Source: Rhizobium sp. PDO1-076 (GTDB lineage Bacteria; Pseudomonadota; Alphaproteobacteria; Rhizobiales; Rhizobiaceae). Taken from it: DNA of 64,000 nt. This document shows positions 8,465 through 19,600 of the stretch, one piece after another. The first letter of the stretch is position 1; every line of letters begins with the position of its first letter. The DNA is taken from positions 1 to 64,000 of the forward strand of contig NZ_AHZC01000111.1 in the NCBI RefSeq assembly GCF_000247475.1, given 5' to 3'. The notes under the pieces are model-generated. The model was not told the origin of the DNA and searched no databases. It saw only the letters and a list, made by a program, of their open reading frames with translations. The position numbers and the translations under genes were made by a program.

Positions 8465-8827
8465 TCAATCGGGCGCACGGGAGCCAAGCGAGCGGGCCTG
8501 GGCAATGACCCGATCGCCGAATTTTTCCAGAAACAGCGCGCCGCCGACCGTGCGCCTGACCACCACGCTGCGCCGATCAAGCTCGTCGCGGACGCGATCG
8601 ACCAGGCCCATTTCGCCCAGTGTGTCCAGCGCCCGGGTGACGACCGGCTTGGTCACCTCAAGGGTTGCCGCAAGTCCGCGCACGGTATGCGGCGGCGGCA
8701 CGAGATAGATCTCCAGCAGGATGGCGAGCTGACGCATGGTCAGATCCGGCCCGTCCGCGCGGACCTGCTGCAGCGTTACCCGGTGCCAGAGGCCAAGCGC
8801 CTGGGTTGCGGTCAGTTCAAGGCTCAT
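8465..8827 (-). CDS. MarR-like winged-helix regulator
   Basis: 120-aa protein with winged-helix character: DLTMRQLAILLEIYL, HTVRGLAATLEVTKPVVTRAL (helix-turn-helix) and DRRSVVVRRT (wing). It is shorter than typical MarR proteins (about 140-160 aa), lacking much of the dimerisation helices. It sits between the leucyl aminopeptidase and NlpC/P60 genes, 45 bp before the latter, and may regulate the group. Confidence 0.7.
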   Translation of the reverse strand: MSLELTATQALGLWHRVTLQQVRADGPDLTMRQLAILLEIYLVPPPHTVRGLAATLEVTKPVVTRALDTLGEMGLVDRVRDELDRRSVVVRRTVGGALFLEKFGDRVIAQARSLGSRAPD

Positions 8828-8904
8828 GGCCGGGTCCCGAGATGGTCATTGCGGGCATCTTTCCGGCAAACGGGCTGCCGATGCAAGAGGCCCGCAAGGC
8901 CTGG

Positions 8905-10296
8905 TTATTTCCAGCCGGTCTGGAGATACCGGTACAAGGCGCGGATGCCCTGTGCTTCGCCACCGACCGGCGAATGCGGGCGCTCGCTCTGCGACCAGCC
9001 GAAGATATCGAGATGCAGCCAGGTGCGCTCCTTCGAAACGAAGCGCTTGAGAAAGAGGGCCGCGGTGATCGCGCCGGCCATGCCGCCGGCCGGTGCATTG
9101 GTCAGGTCGGCAATCTGAGCCTTGAGCATGCGCTCGTAACCCTTATGCAGCGGCAGCCGCCACAGGGGATCATCGACCTCGAGGCTGGCATCGGCGAGAT
9201 CATCGGCCAAGTCTTCGTCATCGGTGAAGAAGGGCGGCAGGTCCGGGCCGAGCGCGACGCGCGCGGCACCTGTGAGCGTTGCCATGTCGATGAGCAGATC
9301 AGGATTTTCGGCATCGGCATAGGCCAGGGCGTCGGCAAGAATCAGCCGGCCTTCGGCATCGGTATTGTCGATCTGGACGGTCAAGCCCTTGCGGCTCTTA
9401 TAGACGTCACCCGGACGGAAAGCATTGCCGGCGATGGAATTCTCGACCGCCGGAATGATCACCGTCAGGTCGATCTTCAGCTTGGCGTCCATGATCATCA
9501 GGGCGAGGCCGAGGACATTGGCGGCACCGCCCATGTCCTTCTTCATCAGCAGCATGGAGGAGGACGGCTTGATATCGAGACCGCCAGTGTCGAAGCTGAC
9601 ACCCTTGCCGACCAGGGTGAGCTTGCGATGACCCTTCTTGCCCCAGCGCATTTCGATCAGGCGCGGCGCGACCGTCGATGCGCGACCAACCGCATGGATG
9701 AGCGGGAAGTTCTTCTCCAGCAGTTCGTCGCCGGTGGTGACGGTGACCTCGGCCTTGTAATGCTCGGCGAGACGGCGGACGGCGGCCTCGATATCGGCCG
9801 GGCTCATGTCATTGGCGGGCGTGTTGATCAGGTCGCGGGCGAGATAGACACCGGCGAGCTGACGCTTGATGTCGGCCGCATCGGCATCCTGGGGGATGAG
9901 CAGCTTCGGTTCAGTCGGGCGTTCCGAGCGATAGCGATCGAAACTGTAGGCGCCGAGGCCATAGCCGAGCAGCAGGCGGTTGGCCGTCAGCGGCGCGGTT
10001 TCGACATGCCAGTCGCCGGCAGGCAGCGTGCGGGCGAGCTTGCCTGTGAGGAAGGGGCTTTCGGACGGATTGGAGCCAAGACCCAGAAGCGCGCCGCCAA
10101 GATGGCCGTCTTCGGTCGGGATCAGCAAAAGGGCGCCGGCCTCGGCCTTGAAGCCTGCCTTCTTCGCCCAGTCGAGGGCGAGCGGCTCGAGCGTGCCGGT
10201 CTCGACATGGGCCGGCGTGACCGCGAAGATCGGCAGGGTCTTGCCGCCCTTGGTGCTGAAATGAGTCGGGCGTTCTATGTACTGGAAGGGGGCCAT
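8905..10296 (-). CDS. Leucyl aminopeptidase family protein (M17)
   Basis: 463-aa cytosolic metallopeptidase. The M17 signature NTDAEGRLILADAL is intact, with upstream metal and Lys residues in LVGKGVSFDTGG and KKDMGGAANVLG. The family releases N-terminal residues from peptides using two metal ions. The ATG beginning MAPFQYIE is preferred; a GTG 42 bp upstream would add a non-conserved extension. It is divergent from the TadD-like gene. Confidence 0.9.
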   Translation of the reverse strand: MAPFQYIERPTHFSTKGGKTLPIFAVTPAHVETGTLEPLALDWAKKAGFKAEAGALLLIPTEDGHLGGALLGLGSNPSESPFLTGKLARTLPAGDWHVETAPLTANRLLLGYGLGAYSFDRYRSERPTEPKLLIPQDADAADIKRQLAGVYLARDLINTPANDMSPADIEAAVRRLAEHYKAEVTVTTGDELLEKNFPLIHAVGRASTVAPRLIEMRWGKKGHRKLTLVGKGVSFDTGGLDIKPSSSMLLMKKDMGGAANVLGLALMIMDAKLKIDLTVIIPAVENSIAGNAFRPGDVYKSRKGLTVQIDNTDAEGRLILADALAYADAENPDLLIDMATLTGAARVALGPDLPPFFTDDEDLADDLADASLEVDDPLWRLPLHKGYERMLKAQIADLTNAPAGGMAGAITAALFLKRFVSKERTWLHLDIFGWSQSERPHSPVGGEAQGIRALYRYLQTGWK

Positions 10297-10431
10297 GGCT
10301 GCTGCTTTCAAGAGAATCGGCGTCGAGCGAATTAACACTCCGTTAGGGTTAACAGATTATTGCTTGAGTGGAGGTTACGTCACGCTGTTGAGGCAGTTGG
10401 CGCAGAAAACCAGACTTTCGGGATAGCAATC

Positions 10432-11253
10432 ATGGCCAACCGGCATATTTCCTCGCGCCGCCGCATGCAGACCCTCGGCGGAATAGGCCTTGTCCTCGCG
10501 GCGCTGACACTGAGCGGCTGTGCGGGCCGGGAAAAACCGCTGATCACCGGCTCTATTCCGAAACTGTCGAAGCCCGTCGATTCGATGACCGGGCCGGAAC
10601 TGGCGCGGGCATCCGAGACGATCGGCAAGGCCTATGAGGCCAATCCGAAGGACCGCAATACCGGGCTCAGCTATGCCAATGTGCTGATGATGTCGGGCCG
10701 CAACGCGCAGGCGCTGGCCGTCATGCAGCAGGTTGCGATCGCCCATGCCAATGACCGGGCAGTGCTGGCGTCGCTGGGCAAGGCCCAGGCTGCGGCCGGG
10801 CAGCTGGAAAAGGCGCTCGGCACGATCGCCCGTGCCCAGACGCCTGACCGTCCCGACTGGAGGCTCTATTCGGCCGAAGGCGCCGTGCTCGACCAGCTCG
10901 GTCGCTCGGCCGATGCCCGCGGGCGCTACCGGATGGCGCTCGACATGCAACCCGGCGAACCGAGCGTGCTGTCCAATCTCGGTATGTCCTATGTGCTGTC
11001 TGGTGACCTGAAGACGGCCGAGACCTATCTCAACCAGGCATCGCAGCAACCGACGGCCGACAGCCGCGTGCGGCAGAACCTGGCTCTGGTGGTCGGCCTG
11101 CAGGGGCGGTTCCAGGAAGCCGAACAGATCGCCGCGCGCGAACTCGATCCACAGCAGGCGACTGCCAATCTCGAATATCTGCGCGGCATGCTGGCGCAGC
11201 AGAACTCCTGGAAGCAGCTTGCCGCCGACGGCAAGCCGAAGAAAAGCGGCTAA
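10432..11253 (+). CDS. tadD: TadD-like TPR lipoprotein (Flp pilus assembly)
   Basis: 273 aa. A lipobox (ALTLSGC) follows the signal peptide, then tetratricopeptide repeats across residues 70-240 (AYEANPKDRNTGLSYANVL, LSNLGMSYVLSGDLKTAE). TadD is the TPR lipoprotein of the Flp/Tad pilus machine, thought to help secretin assembly. The rest of the tad locus starts about 33 kb away in this window and has no tadD, which supports the name. The ATG at MANRHIS gives the signal peptide directly. Confidence 0.75.
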   Translation: MANRHISSRRRMQTLGGIGLVLAALTLSGCAGREKPLITGSIPKLSKPVDSMTGPELARASETIGKAYEANPKDRNTGLSYANVLMMSGRNAQALAVMQQVAIAHANDRAVLASLGKAQAAAGQLEKALGTIARAQTPDRPDWRLYSAEGAVLDQLGRSADARGRYRMALDMQPGEPSVLSNLGMSYVLSGDLKTAETYLNQASQQPTADSRVRQNLALVVGLQGRFQEAEQIAARELDPQQATANLEYLRGMLAQQNSWKQLAADGKPKKSG

Positions 11254-11291
11254 GGCCTGATCCGCGATAACGCGACAGGGTCATCGCCTGG

Positions 11292-11897
11292 TTAATCCGG
11301 GGAACCGTCTTCATCCGGCAGGACGAGGCGCGAACGGCCGCTGGTCAGATCCTGCACCAGCCGCGCCACCTGATCCTCATCGCCCAAACGCAGGGTGACG
11401 GCGAGCGTTGCACCTTGCGCTTCGAACGTCTCGACCAGCGACACATGCGGCAGGGCGAGCAGCCTTGCCTTGACCAGCGCCAGATCGGCAAAGCCGACAA
11501 CCACCACACCTGTCAGCATCGGGATGATCTCGACCTTTTCGCCGAGGCGCAGGGCGGCCGCCGCCGAGCCGCCATAGGCGCGCATCAATCCGCCACTGCC
11601 GAGCAGAATGCCGCCGAACCAGCGGGTGACGACAACGGCGACGCCATCGAGATCCTGTCCATCGATCGCCTGCAGGATCGGCTTGCCGGCGGTGCCGGAC
11701 GGTTCGCCGTCATCGGAAAACCGGTAGGCCTGTCCGAGGCGCCAAGCCCAGCAATTGTGGTTTGCCGTGTCATCGCGATGGGCGGCGAGGAAGGCCTTGG
11801 CCTCGCCCTCGCTGGCGATCGGAGCGGCAAGCGCGACAAAGCGGCTCTTCTTCACGTCCTGGGAAAATTCGACGGGCTGAAGCAGAGAAAAACGCAT
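11292..11897 (-). CDS. YigZ/IMPACT family protein
   Basis: 201-aa protein. The N-terminal UPF0029/IMPACT domain shows KSRFVALAAP, AHRDDTANHNCWAWRL, DDGEPSGTAGKPIL and VVVTRWFGGILLGSGGL, the signature block of the family. The C-terminal 70 residues fit the DUF1949 domain. Members are thought to bind translation-related RNA or protein; the biochemical role is unsettled. It converges on the tadD-like gene. Confidence 0.88.
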   Translation of the reverse strand: MRFSLLQPVEFSQDVKKSRFVALAAPIASEGEAKAFLAAHRDDTANHNCWAWRLGQAYRFSDDGEPSGTAGKPILQAIDGQDLDGVAVVVTRWFGGILLGSGGLMRAYGGSAAAALRLGEKVEIIPMLTGVVVVGFADLALVKARLLALPHVSLVETFEAQGATLAVTLRLGDEDQVARLVQDLTSGRSRLVLPDEDGSPD

Positions 11898-11982
11898 GGC
11901 GATGATCAGACTTTGATGGGGCCGAATGAAACGTCGCTCGACGGTACAGGGGCGCCTGCCCCGGTTCCAGCGGAAACCGGCG

Positions 11983-12438
11983 TCAGCGGATATGGGCGCG
12001 ATTGCTCTCCAGCCATTGGCGCAGGGCGGCGATGACCGAGAGCCTGAGGCTCGCCCTCATCGCCAGCGCGCGGGCGAGCGCATGGTCGTCGGCGGGAAAG
12101 CCCATTTCGGCCATCACGGCGCGCGGCGACAGGCGCCTTGCGCGCATGACCGCTTCGATCCGCTCTATTGTGGCGGGAAGCAGGTAGCGGCCATTGGCAA
12201 TCAGCGGCTCGACCGGAATGGTAGTGGTTGCAGTCGGGCGCACGTCTGCGGTCATGGGGGTCGCGCCACTGGCAACCATCGACGCCCTGTCATGCAGGAG
12301 AACAAGGGACGGCGCGATGCCGTTGGCCCGGGTTTCGGCTGCGACGAAGTCGAGGAAGGCGTCGCGGTCTTCCGTTGTGGCCTGGGCCCAGGCCTTGATC
12401 AGCTTCTTCAGATGATTGCGCTTGGGCTTTTTCGACAT
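11983..12438 (-). CDS. Uncharacterised protein, helix-rich
   Basis: 151 aa, beginning with a basic MSKKPKRNHLKKLIKAW. The C-terminal half (TIERIEAVMRARRLSPRAVM and the residues after) could form a small helical DNA- or protein-binding module, but no family is recognised. It is 86 bp upstream (in coordinate order) of the YigZ-type gene, same strand, and divergent from ftsK. Confidence 0.65.
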   Translation of the reverse strand: MSKKPKRNHLKKLIKAWAQATTEDRDAFLDFVAAETRANGIAPSLVLLHDRASMVASGATPMTADVRPTATTTIPVEPLIANGRYLLPATIERIEAVMRARRLSPRAVMAEMGFPADDHALARALAMRASLRLSVIAALRQWLESNRAHIR

Positions 12439-12693
12439 GACCGGCTTTCTCTTCGATCCCCGGTCCTTACCCCGCCCGGCGGCGGAGCGCGAGAAAAAAT
12501 CATTGTCGATGGGAGACTTTGACGAAGGGCCGAATTCTCCAGCGACAACAGGCAGATCCTGCCCGGGGGATGCCGGTCCGGAGTGCTGGAATATTAGGAA
12601 AATCAGCTGCAGCGCAAGCAGTCATTAACCTTTATTTTCTACTGATGGAGTGCTTGCCAGCTCTCCCGTTTCTCGTCAGCGATCAGGTTTTCA

Positions 12694-15600
12694 ATGCATC
12701 CTCCCCGCCAAAATTCCGTGTTTTCCACCAATGCCTTAGGGGAAAAGCCGACGACGACGCAGACGCCTGTGGCCGCTCCGGCTGCAACGCAGGCGACGGC
12801 TGCGCCGGGTCTGCCTGCATCGGGCAAGCCACGAACGGGAACCGATCAACTGGCGGCCAGCCAGATCGAAGGCCGCAGCGAGATGCCGGCCTGGCAGACC
12901 GCCTTCGTGCTGGGGCCGAACGTGCGCTTCACCCGCACGCCGGACAAGACACCAAATCAGGGGTTGGGCCAGCGCGGGGAACCCGAAACCGTGGAGTCGG
13001 TGGTGGCACCGCCGGTGGCGCAGGCTTCCGTGACCCCGCCAGCGGCAAAACCGACCGTCGACATGCCGCGTGCGCCGGCCTCGGTTACCCTGCCGCAGCC
13101 GCCGGATGCGGTCGGGGCACGGGCTCTGACCTACAAACTGCGCCGCGAACTGGCGCGCCAGCAGGCGGAACAGGCTGCCTGGGCGGCCGCGCATGGGCAG
13201 GAAATGCCGATGATCGCAACGCCGGCCCAGAGCCTTGCACCCGTCGCAGCGCCCACGCCTGCAATGCAGGTGAACCAGACACTGCAGGCCATGCAGGCAA
13301 CCGTCGCCCCGGCACCGCGTGCGATGATGCCCACAAGGATTACCGCTTCGGCACCGAACGAACCGCGCGTGCAGCAGCCGACGATGGTGCGCAACGCCTT
13401 TCTGCGCGGTCCGATCCAGGCACAGCAACAACAGCAACAGCCGCAGCAAACAGTGGCCGCACCACCCCCTGCGCCTGCTTCTGGCCCCGTCCCTGCGGCG
13501 CAGGCAAAAGCTGTGACCGCGAATGCGGTGCAGGCATCGCATGGGTCGGCGAGCCTGGCTTCGGCGGCACAGGTTCCGGCCATTCCGGCGCAGGCACAGC
13601 CGGCCGTGGCCCCGGGTCGGGCACCGCTGGACCTGAGCGCATTGCTGTCGGACCATATCTTCTTCGAAGCGATGATAGACGTTGGTGATGCACCGGCCGA
13701 GGCGGTGGCGAACCTACCGGTCGGTCCTGCTGCAAGAGCCGCTGCCGCTTTGCTTGCTCCTCTCCGCCATGCTGCTCCCCATGCCTCACGGACGACGCTT
13801 CCCACGGTCATCCCGACGCAGCAACCGGTGCGCTCGCGGATCGCGGCGCGTGCCGAGGTGGTGCGCTATCGCCCGGATATGGCCGTTGAGCCGCCAACTG
13901 CGTCGCTGATCAAGCCCGTGTTCGACGCACCGGATGGCTCGGTGATTGCACTCTACCGTCAGGTTGAAGCACGCATGCCGATCGTTTTCGGCGACGCACA
14001 GGCCATGGTCGAGGCCGTGCCGGCCCTCAGCGAGGCAGCCTCCCCCCTGCAATCGCAGGCTTCCCCGGCACCGCAGCCGTTCACCAGCTCCCTGCCGATC
14101 GCCCAGGCGTTGAAGGCACGCCAGCCGCTTTTCCGCGAACAGCCGGCGCTGGCCGAGGGCGAATACGAACTGCCGCCGATCGATCTCCTGCAGGAAGCGC
14201 AGGTGCTGGATGCGCCGGCGATGAGCCCGGAGGCGCTTGAGCAAAGCGCAGGCCTGTTGGAAAACGTGCTGGAAGATTTCGGCATCAAGGGCGAAGTGAT
14301 CGATGTGCGGCCGGGTCCGGTCGTCACGCTCTATGAATTCGAGCCGGCACCGGGGGTCAAATCCTCGCGTGTCATCGGCCTCTCCGACGATATCGCCCGT
14401 TCGATGTCGGCGCTGTCGGCGCGTGTCGCCGTCGTGCCCGGCCGTAATGTCATCGGCATCGAACTGCCGAACCCGGTGCGCGAAACGGTCTATCTGCGCG
14501 AACTGATCGAAACGGCGGACTATGCCGAGACGCGGTTCAAGTTGCCGGTCTGCCTGGGCAAGACCATCGGTGGCGAGCCGGTAATTGCCGAACTGGCCAA
14601 GATGCCACATCTGCTGGTCGCCGGGACAACCGGGTCCGGCAAATCGGTGGCGATCAACACGATGATCCTGTCGCTGCTCTACCGGCTGCGACCGGAAGAA
14701 TGCCGGCTGATCATGGTCGATCCGAAAATGCTCGAGCTTTCGGTCTATGACGGCATTCCGCATCTGCTGACGCCGGTCGTGACCGACCCGAAGAAGGCGG
14801 TGATGGCGCTGAAATGGGCCGTGCGCGAGATGGAAGATCGCTACCGGAAAATGAGCCGGCTCGGCGTGCGCAATATCGACGGCTACAATTCACGCGCAGC
14901 CGCAGCCCGCGCCAAGGGCGAGACAATCCTGTGCAGCGTGCAGACCGGGTTCGACCGTTCGACCGGAGAGCCGATCTACGAACAGGAAGAGATGGACCTC
15001 GCGGCGATGCCTTATATCGTCGTCATCGTCGACGAGATGGCCGACCTGATGATGGTCGCGGGCAAGGAGATCGAAGGCGCGATCCAGCGGCTGGCGCAGA
15101 TGGCGCGTGCGGCCGGCATCCACCTTATCATGGCAACACAGCGCCCATCGGTCGATGTCATCACCGGCACGATCAAGGCGAACTTCCCGACCCGCGTCTC
15201 GTTCCAGGTGACGTCGAAGATCGACAGCCGTACCATTCTCGGCGAGCCGGGTGCAGAACACCTGCTCGGCCAGGGCGACATGCTGCACATGGTCGGCGGC
15301 GGGCGCATTGCCCGTGTGCATGGTCCATTCGTATCGGACGAAGAAGTCGAAAAGGTCGTCGCACATCTGAAAACGCAAGGCCGGCCGGAATATCTCGGCA
15401 CGGTGACCGAAGACGCCGACGAGATGGACGAGACGGCTGAGGAAGACAGCGCCGTGTTCGATAAGTCGGCCATGGGCGAAGAGGACGCCAGCGACCTCTA
15501 CGACAAGGCAGTGAAGGTCGTGCTGCGCGACAAGAAATGCTCGACGTCCTATATCCAGCGCCGGCTTTCGATCGGCTATAACAAGGCTGCCTCGCTGGTC

Positions 15601-15714
15601 GAGCGCATGGAGCAGGAAGGCCTGGTCGGCCCGGCCAACCATGTCGGCAAACGCTCGATCATTGCCGGTGGTCGGGAGATCAGCCCGCTGCCGGACAGCG
15701 ACATCGAAGGCTGA
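12694..15714 (+). CDS. ftsK: FtsK/SpoIIIE-type DNA translocase lacking N-terminal membrane helices
   Basis: 1,006 aa. The C-terminal half is a full FtsK motor: [15 protein letters not shown], Walker A in [14 protein letters not shown] (about residue 645), Walker B region [14 protein letters not shown], and [17 protein letters not shown] gamma winged-helix follows ([20 protein letters not shown]) that in FtsK reads KOPS and contacts XerD. Residues 1 to about 470 are low complexity, Pro/Ala/Gln rich with a glutamine run near residue 245, and I see no hydrophobic segment long enough to cross a membrane. Canonical FtsK begins with four helices, so this may be a soluble paralogue. Role: chromosome dimer resolution or segregation by ATP-driven DNA pumping. 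Confidence 0.88.
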   Translation: MHPPRQNSVFSTNALGEKPTTTQTPVAAPAATQATAAPGLPASGKPRTGTDQLAASQIEGRSEMPAWQTAFVLGPNVRFTRTPDKTPNQGLGQRGEPETVESVVAPPVAQASVTPPAAKPTVDMPRAPASVTLPQPPDAVGARALTYKLRRELARQQAEQAAWAAAHGQEMPMIATPAQSLAPVAAPTPAMQVNQTLQAMQATVAPAPRAMMPTRITASAPNEPRVQQPTMVRNAFLRGPIQAQQQQQQPQQTVAAPPPAPASGPVPAAQAKAVTANAVQASHGSASLASAAQVPAIPAQAQPAVAPGRAPLDLSALLSDHIFFEAMIDVGDAPAEAVANLPVGPAARAAAALLAPLRHAAPHASRTTLPTVIPTQQPVRSRIAARAEVVRYRPDMAVEPPTASLIKPVFDAPDGSVIALYRQVEARMPIVFGDAQAMVEAVPALSEAASPLQSQASPAPQPFTSSLPIAQALKARQPLFREQPALAEGEYELPPIDLLQEAQVLDAPAMSPEALEQSAGLLENVLEDFGIKGEVIDVRPGPVVTLYEFEPAPGVKSSRVIGLSDDIARSMSALSARVAVVPGRNVIGIELPNPVRETVYLRELIETADYAETRFKLPVCLGKTIGGEPVIAELAKMPHLLVAGTTGSGKSVAINTMILSLLYRLRPEECRLIMVDPKMLELSVYDGIPHLLTPVVTDPKKAVMALKWAVREMEDRYRKMSRLGVRNIDGYNSRAAAARAKGETILCSVQTGFDRSTGEPIYEQEEMDLAAMPYIVVIVDEMADLMMVAGKEIEGAIQRLAQMARAAGIHLIMATQRPSVDVITGTIKANFPTRVSFQVTSKIDSRTILGEPGAEHLLGQGDMLHMVGGGRIARVHGPFVSDEEVEKVVAHLKTQGRPEYLGTVTEDADEMDETAEEDSAVFDKSAMGEEDASDLYDKAVKVVLRDKKCSTSYIQRRLSIGYNKAASLVERMEQEGLVGPANHVGKRSIIAGGREISPLPDSDIEG

Positions 15715-15791
15715 ACGCGCTATCTTGGCGTGAGATGCCGACCGCAACAGAAGAATGGCGAAGTCTGGTTTCCACTGGCCATAATCCAAAG

Positions 15792-15828
15792 AAAACGGCG
15801 CCTCCCAAAGCGGAAGGCGCCGTTTTTC
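15792..15828. terminator. Bidirectional terminator between ftsK and the DUF992 gene
   Basis: AAACGGCGCCT pairs with AGGCGCCGTTT (perfect) or close to it, around CCCAAAGCGGA, with A and T tracts on either side. It suits both convergent transcripts. Confidence 0.85.
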
Positions 15829-15861
15829 ATGTTCCGGAACATGCCGGATCAGCTGTCAAAA

Positions 15862-16392
15862 TCAGCTATCTGGCGTGAGCGTCATCGAGGTGCCGGTGGC
15901 GGCCAAGTTGAGGCCGAGCTGGCCGGTCACACTGATGGTCTGCAGGTGGATGGAACCGGAGGTGCCGCCGACCAGGATATTGGCACCGACGCCGGCGCCG
16001 ACCGTGGCTTCCGCCGTGATGCCCTGGTAGAGACCGCCCAAGGAGCCGCGATGATATCCGGCTGTCGGGGCAAAAACCGCCCAGATCAGGCTGCCCTTGG
16101 TGGTGAAGCCGAGATCAACGCCCATCTTGCGCAGGGCGCCCGTGTAGCGGTCAAGCGGCTCGCTGCCGATGGTCGAGGTGAAGACGCAATCGACCTCCTT
16201 GGCAGAACCGACGACAAAACCGACACCGCCACCGACATTGCACTGGAGATAACCGATACGAACGCCGCCGCGCTGGTCAGCTTCCTCATAGGTGGGAACG
16301 GGATCCTGGCGGGACATATCAGCCGAGAAGGCTGTGCCTGCGCTGGCCAAAAGCGGCAGTGCAGCAAGCGCAACGGCGAGAGAATTCTTCAT
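15862..16392 (-). CDS. DUF992-family exported protein
   Basis: 176 aa with a signal peptide (MKNSLAVALAALPLLASAGTAFSA). The mature part starts with RVGYLQC-like RIGYLQCNVGGGVGFVVGS and has KEVDCVF, GSLIWAVFAP and a glycine-rich C-terminus, the pattern of DUF992 proteins found in Rhizobiales. The two Cys could form a disulfide. The ATG has a GGAG ribosome-binding site (GAAGGAGTACACC). Function unknown. Confidence 0.8.
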   Translation of the reverse strand: MKNSLAVALAALPLLASAGTAFSADMSRQDPVPTYEEADQRGGVRIGYLQCNVGGGVGFVVGSAKEVDCVFTSTIGSEPLDRYTGALRKMGVDLGFTTKGSLIWAVFAPTAGYHRGSLGGLYQGITAEATVGAGVGANILVGGTSGSIHLQTISVTGQLGLNLAATGTSMTLTPDS

Positions 16393-16625
16393 GGTGTACT
16401 CCTTCAAACTTGAACCTGCCCTCCGATGACCATGCATCCGAGCGGGTGGGCTAGGTGTGATTAACGCATATGGCGAAAGAATGATCCATCGGCGCTTTCA
16501 CTTATGTTTCTGCGGTCGATCGGCATCGATTGACAGACGCAGCTACGCCGCGCATGGGCGCGAGCGGTGAAACGGCCGGACAGGCCCGCCCCAAATTCCG
16601 GCGACCACCGACAAGCGACCTCGCC

Positions 16626-16667
16626 CCAAAAACACTTCGGCGGCGTGCTGAGCACGCCGCCGAAGTG
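16626..16667 (-). terminator. Strong terminator of the octad-repeat gene
   Basis: A perfect 17-bp inverted repeat (CACTTCGGCGGCGTGCT at 16633-16649, its complement at 16651-16667) with a T-run after it on the minus strand, 30 bp past the stop codon. Confidence 0.9.
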
Positions 16668-16697
16668 AGCATATCATTATGATCGTTGACGCTGACG

Positions 16698-19600
16698 TCA
16701 GTAGGACTGATAGGCGGAAACCACCGCTGCGATCTGGTCCGGGGTGAGCGCTGCGACCTGGGCCGTGGTGATGGCTTGCAGCTGCGCGCTCGACAGATTG
16801 CCGATATCCTCCGTCGACAGGCCGGCGAGGGCCGCGGAATTGATAGACGAGATATCCGCTGTCGAGAAGGTCGCCAGATCTTCGGCTTCGAGCGCTGCAA
16901 TCTGCAGCGAGCTCAGGCCTGCAACCTGTGTCGGCGTCAGGACCTCGACCTGCTCGGTCGACAGGGAACCGATCTGGGCCGTGGTCATGCCGACAATCGC
17001 GCTCGGCGAGATTGCCACCATCTGTTCGGTGGTCAGGCTGGCAATATGGCTGGTGCCCAGTGCTGCGACCTGGATGGCATTCAGCGCGCCGATTTGCGCG
17101 GTGCTCAAGACCGAAACCTGGGCGGAGGTCAGGGCCCGGATCTGACTGAAGATCAGCGAGCCGAACTGAGCCGTGCTCAAGGCGGCGATATGGGCGGTCG
17201 ACAGGGCGGCGATATTTGCCGTCGACAGGCCGCCGATCGCAGAGGCGCTGATGGCCGCAAGATCGCCCGTCGAGAAGGTCGCCAGATCCTCCGTCGTCAG
17301 AGCGCCCAGCTGTGTCGAGGTCAGGGCGCCGAGTTGAGCGGACGACAGAGCATCAATCTGGGCTGTCGACAGCGCGTCGATCTGCGCCGTCGTCAGGCCC
17401 GGAATGGCACTGGATCCCAGCGCGGCAACCTGGGCTGTCGTCAGCGACGCTAGATTCGAGACGGAGAGGCCCGAGATACCCGCCGCGCTGAGTGCCGCGA
17501 TCTGCGTCGTCGTGAGGTTGCTGACCTGGGTCGCGTTCAGCGCACCAACCTGAACCGACGTCAGACCGTTCAACTGGTCTGCGCTCAAGGCGGCGATCTG
17601 CGTTGTCGTAAGAGCCGAAACCGTGGCCGCCGACAGTCCGGCAATGGCCGAGGCACTGATTGCCGCCATATCAGCCGACGAGAAGGTTGCAAGATCCTCC
17701 TGGCTGAAAGCACCGATCTGGGTGGCGCTGAGGGCAGCGATCTGCGTCGCGGACAAGGCATCGACCTGGCTGGTCGACAGCGCATCAATCTGGGCGGCGC
17801 TCAGGCCGCGGATCGCGGTCGCGTTCAGCGCCGCGATCTGATCCGTCGAAAGGGCTGCGATATTGCCCGTGGACAGACCCGGCAGAGCCGTCGAACTGAG
17901 AGCGGAGATCTGCGTCGGTGTGAAGCTGCTGATCTGGCCGGATTTCAGCGCCTCGACCTGGGTCGAATTCAACGATGCGATTTGCGCTGTCGTCAGCGCG
18001 GCAATCTGCTCCGCCGAAAGGGCGGCGATGTTGGCCGTCGACAGACCGGAGATCGCGGCTGCCGAGATCGCCGCGATGTCGGCGGACGAGAAGGTCGCCA
18101 GATCCGCCGTGCCCAGGGCTGCCAGCTGTGCCGATCCCAGCGCCGCAATCTGCTGGGTCGTGAGCGCATCAATCTGGGCGGTCGTCAGTGCTTCGAGCTG
18201 GGCCGTGGTCAGGCCAGCCACGGCTGCCGTGCTCAGCGCGGCAATCTGCTCGGCGGTCAGAGCTGCAATCGACTGGCTCGGCAACGCATTGACCTGCGAC
18301 GAGGTGACGGCTGCCAGCTGCGCAGCGCTGAGCGCAGCCAGCTGCGCAGAGCTCAGCACTTCTACCTGGCTTGACGACAGGGCAACGAGCTGAGCCGTCG
18401 TCAATGCGGCGATCTGATCGGATGTCAGCGCCGCGACATTGGCGGTGGACAGGCCGGGCATGGCGGCGGCGGTTATGGCAGCCAGATCGGCGGTGGAGAA
18501 TGTGGCAATATCGGCCGTGCCGAGGGCGGAAAGCTGCGCCGAACTCAGGGCGGCCACCTGCGATGGCGTCAGCGCCTCGACCTGAAGGGTGCTCAGGGCC
18601 TCGATCTGTGCTGCCGTCAGTCCAGGGATTGCCTTGGGGTTCAGAGCCGCGATCTGATCATCGGTCAGTGCGGCGATCGTGCCGGTGGCCAGACCGGAGA
18701 CACCTGCGGACGACAAGGCACCGATTTGCGCGGTGCTCAGCGCTGCGACCTGCTGGGAGGTCAATGCTTCGACCTGGTTCGACGACAGGGCAGCGACCTG
18801 GGCAGTCGTCAGCGCTTCCATCTGGTCAGAGCTGAGGATCGCAACATTGCTTGTCGAGAGGCCTGCCATGGCCGCGGCGCTGATGGCCGCGATGTCGGCC
18901 GTCGAGAAAGTGGCCAGTTCGGCAGCACTCAGGGCGGCGATCTGGGCCGAGCTCATTGCACCCACAAGAACGGACGTCAGCGCCTCGGCCTGTTCGACCG
19001 ACAGGGCCTCGATCTGGGCCGTGGACAGGCTTGCGAAGGCCTTGGTGCTGAGGGCAGCAATCTGCTCGGTCGTCAGAGCCGAAATGTTGCCTGTGGCCAG
19101 ACCGGCAATGGCGGCTGCGGACAGGGCGCCAATCTGCTCTGGGGTCAGGGACGCTAGCTGAGATGTGCCCATAGCCTCGAGCTGGGCGGATGAGAGCGCT
19201 GCAACCTGGCTTGTGGTCAGGGCCGCCAGCTGATCCGGCTTGAGAGCGGCGACATTGGCGGTGGACAGACCCGGAATGGCCGCAGTGCGGATCGCGGCGA
19301 TTTCTTCCGGTGTGAACGTTGCCAAATCCTCCGGTTCGAGGGCGGCCAACTGGTCGGACCCGAGAGCGGCGATCTGCGACGTTGACAGGGCTTCGATCTG
19401 CGCGGTCGACAGGGCATCGATCTGGGCGGAGGAAAGGCCGGACACGGCTTTCGTGCTCAGCGCCGCAACCTGGTCAATCGTCAGCGCTGCGATGCTTTCG
19501 CTGGACAGAGACTTCAGCTGGGCCGAGCTGAGCGCGCTGAACTGGGCGGCAGACAAAGCAGCGATCTGCGCGGAGGTCAGCGCTTCGATCTGCGTCGTCT

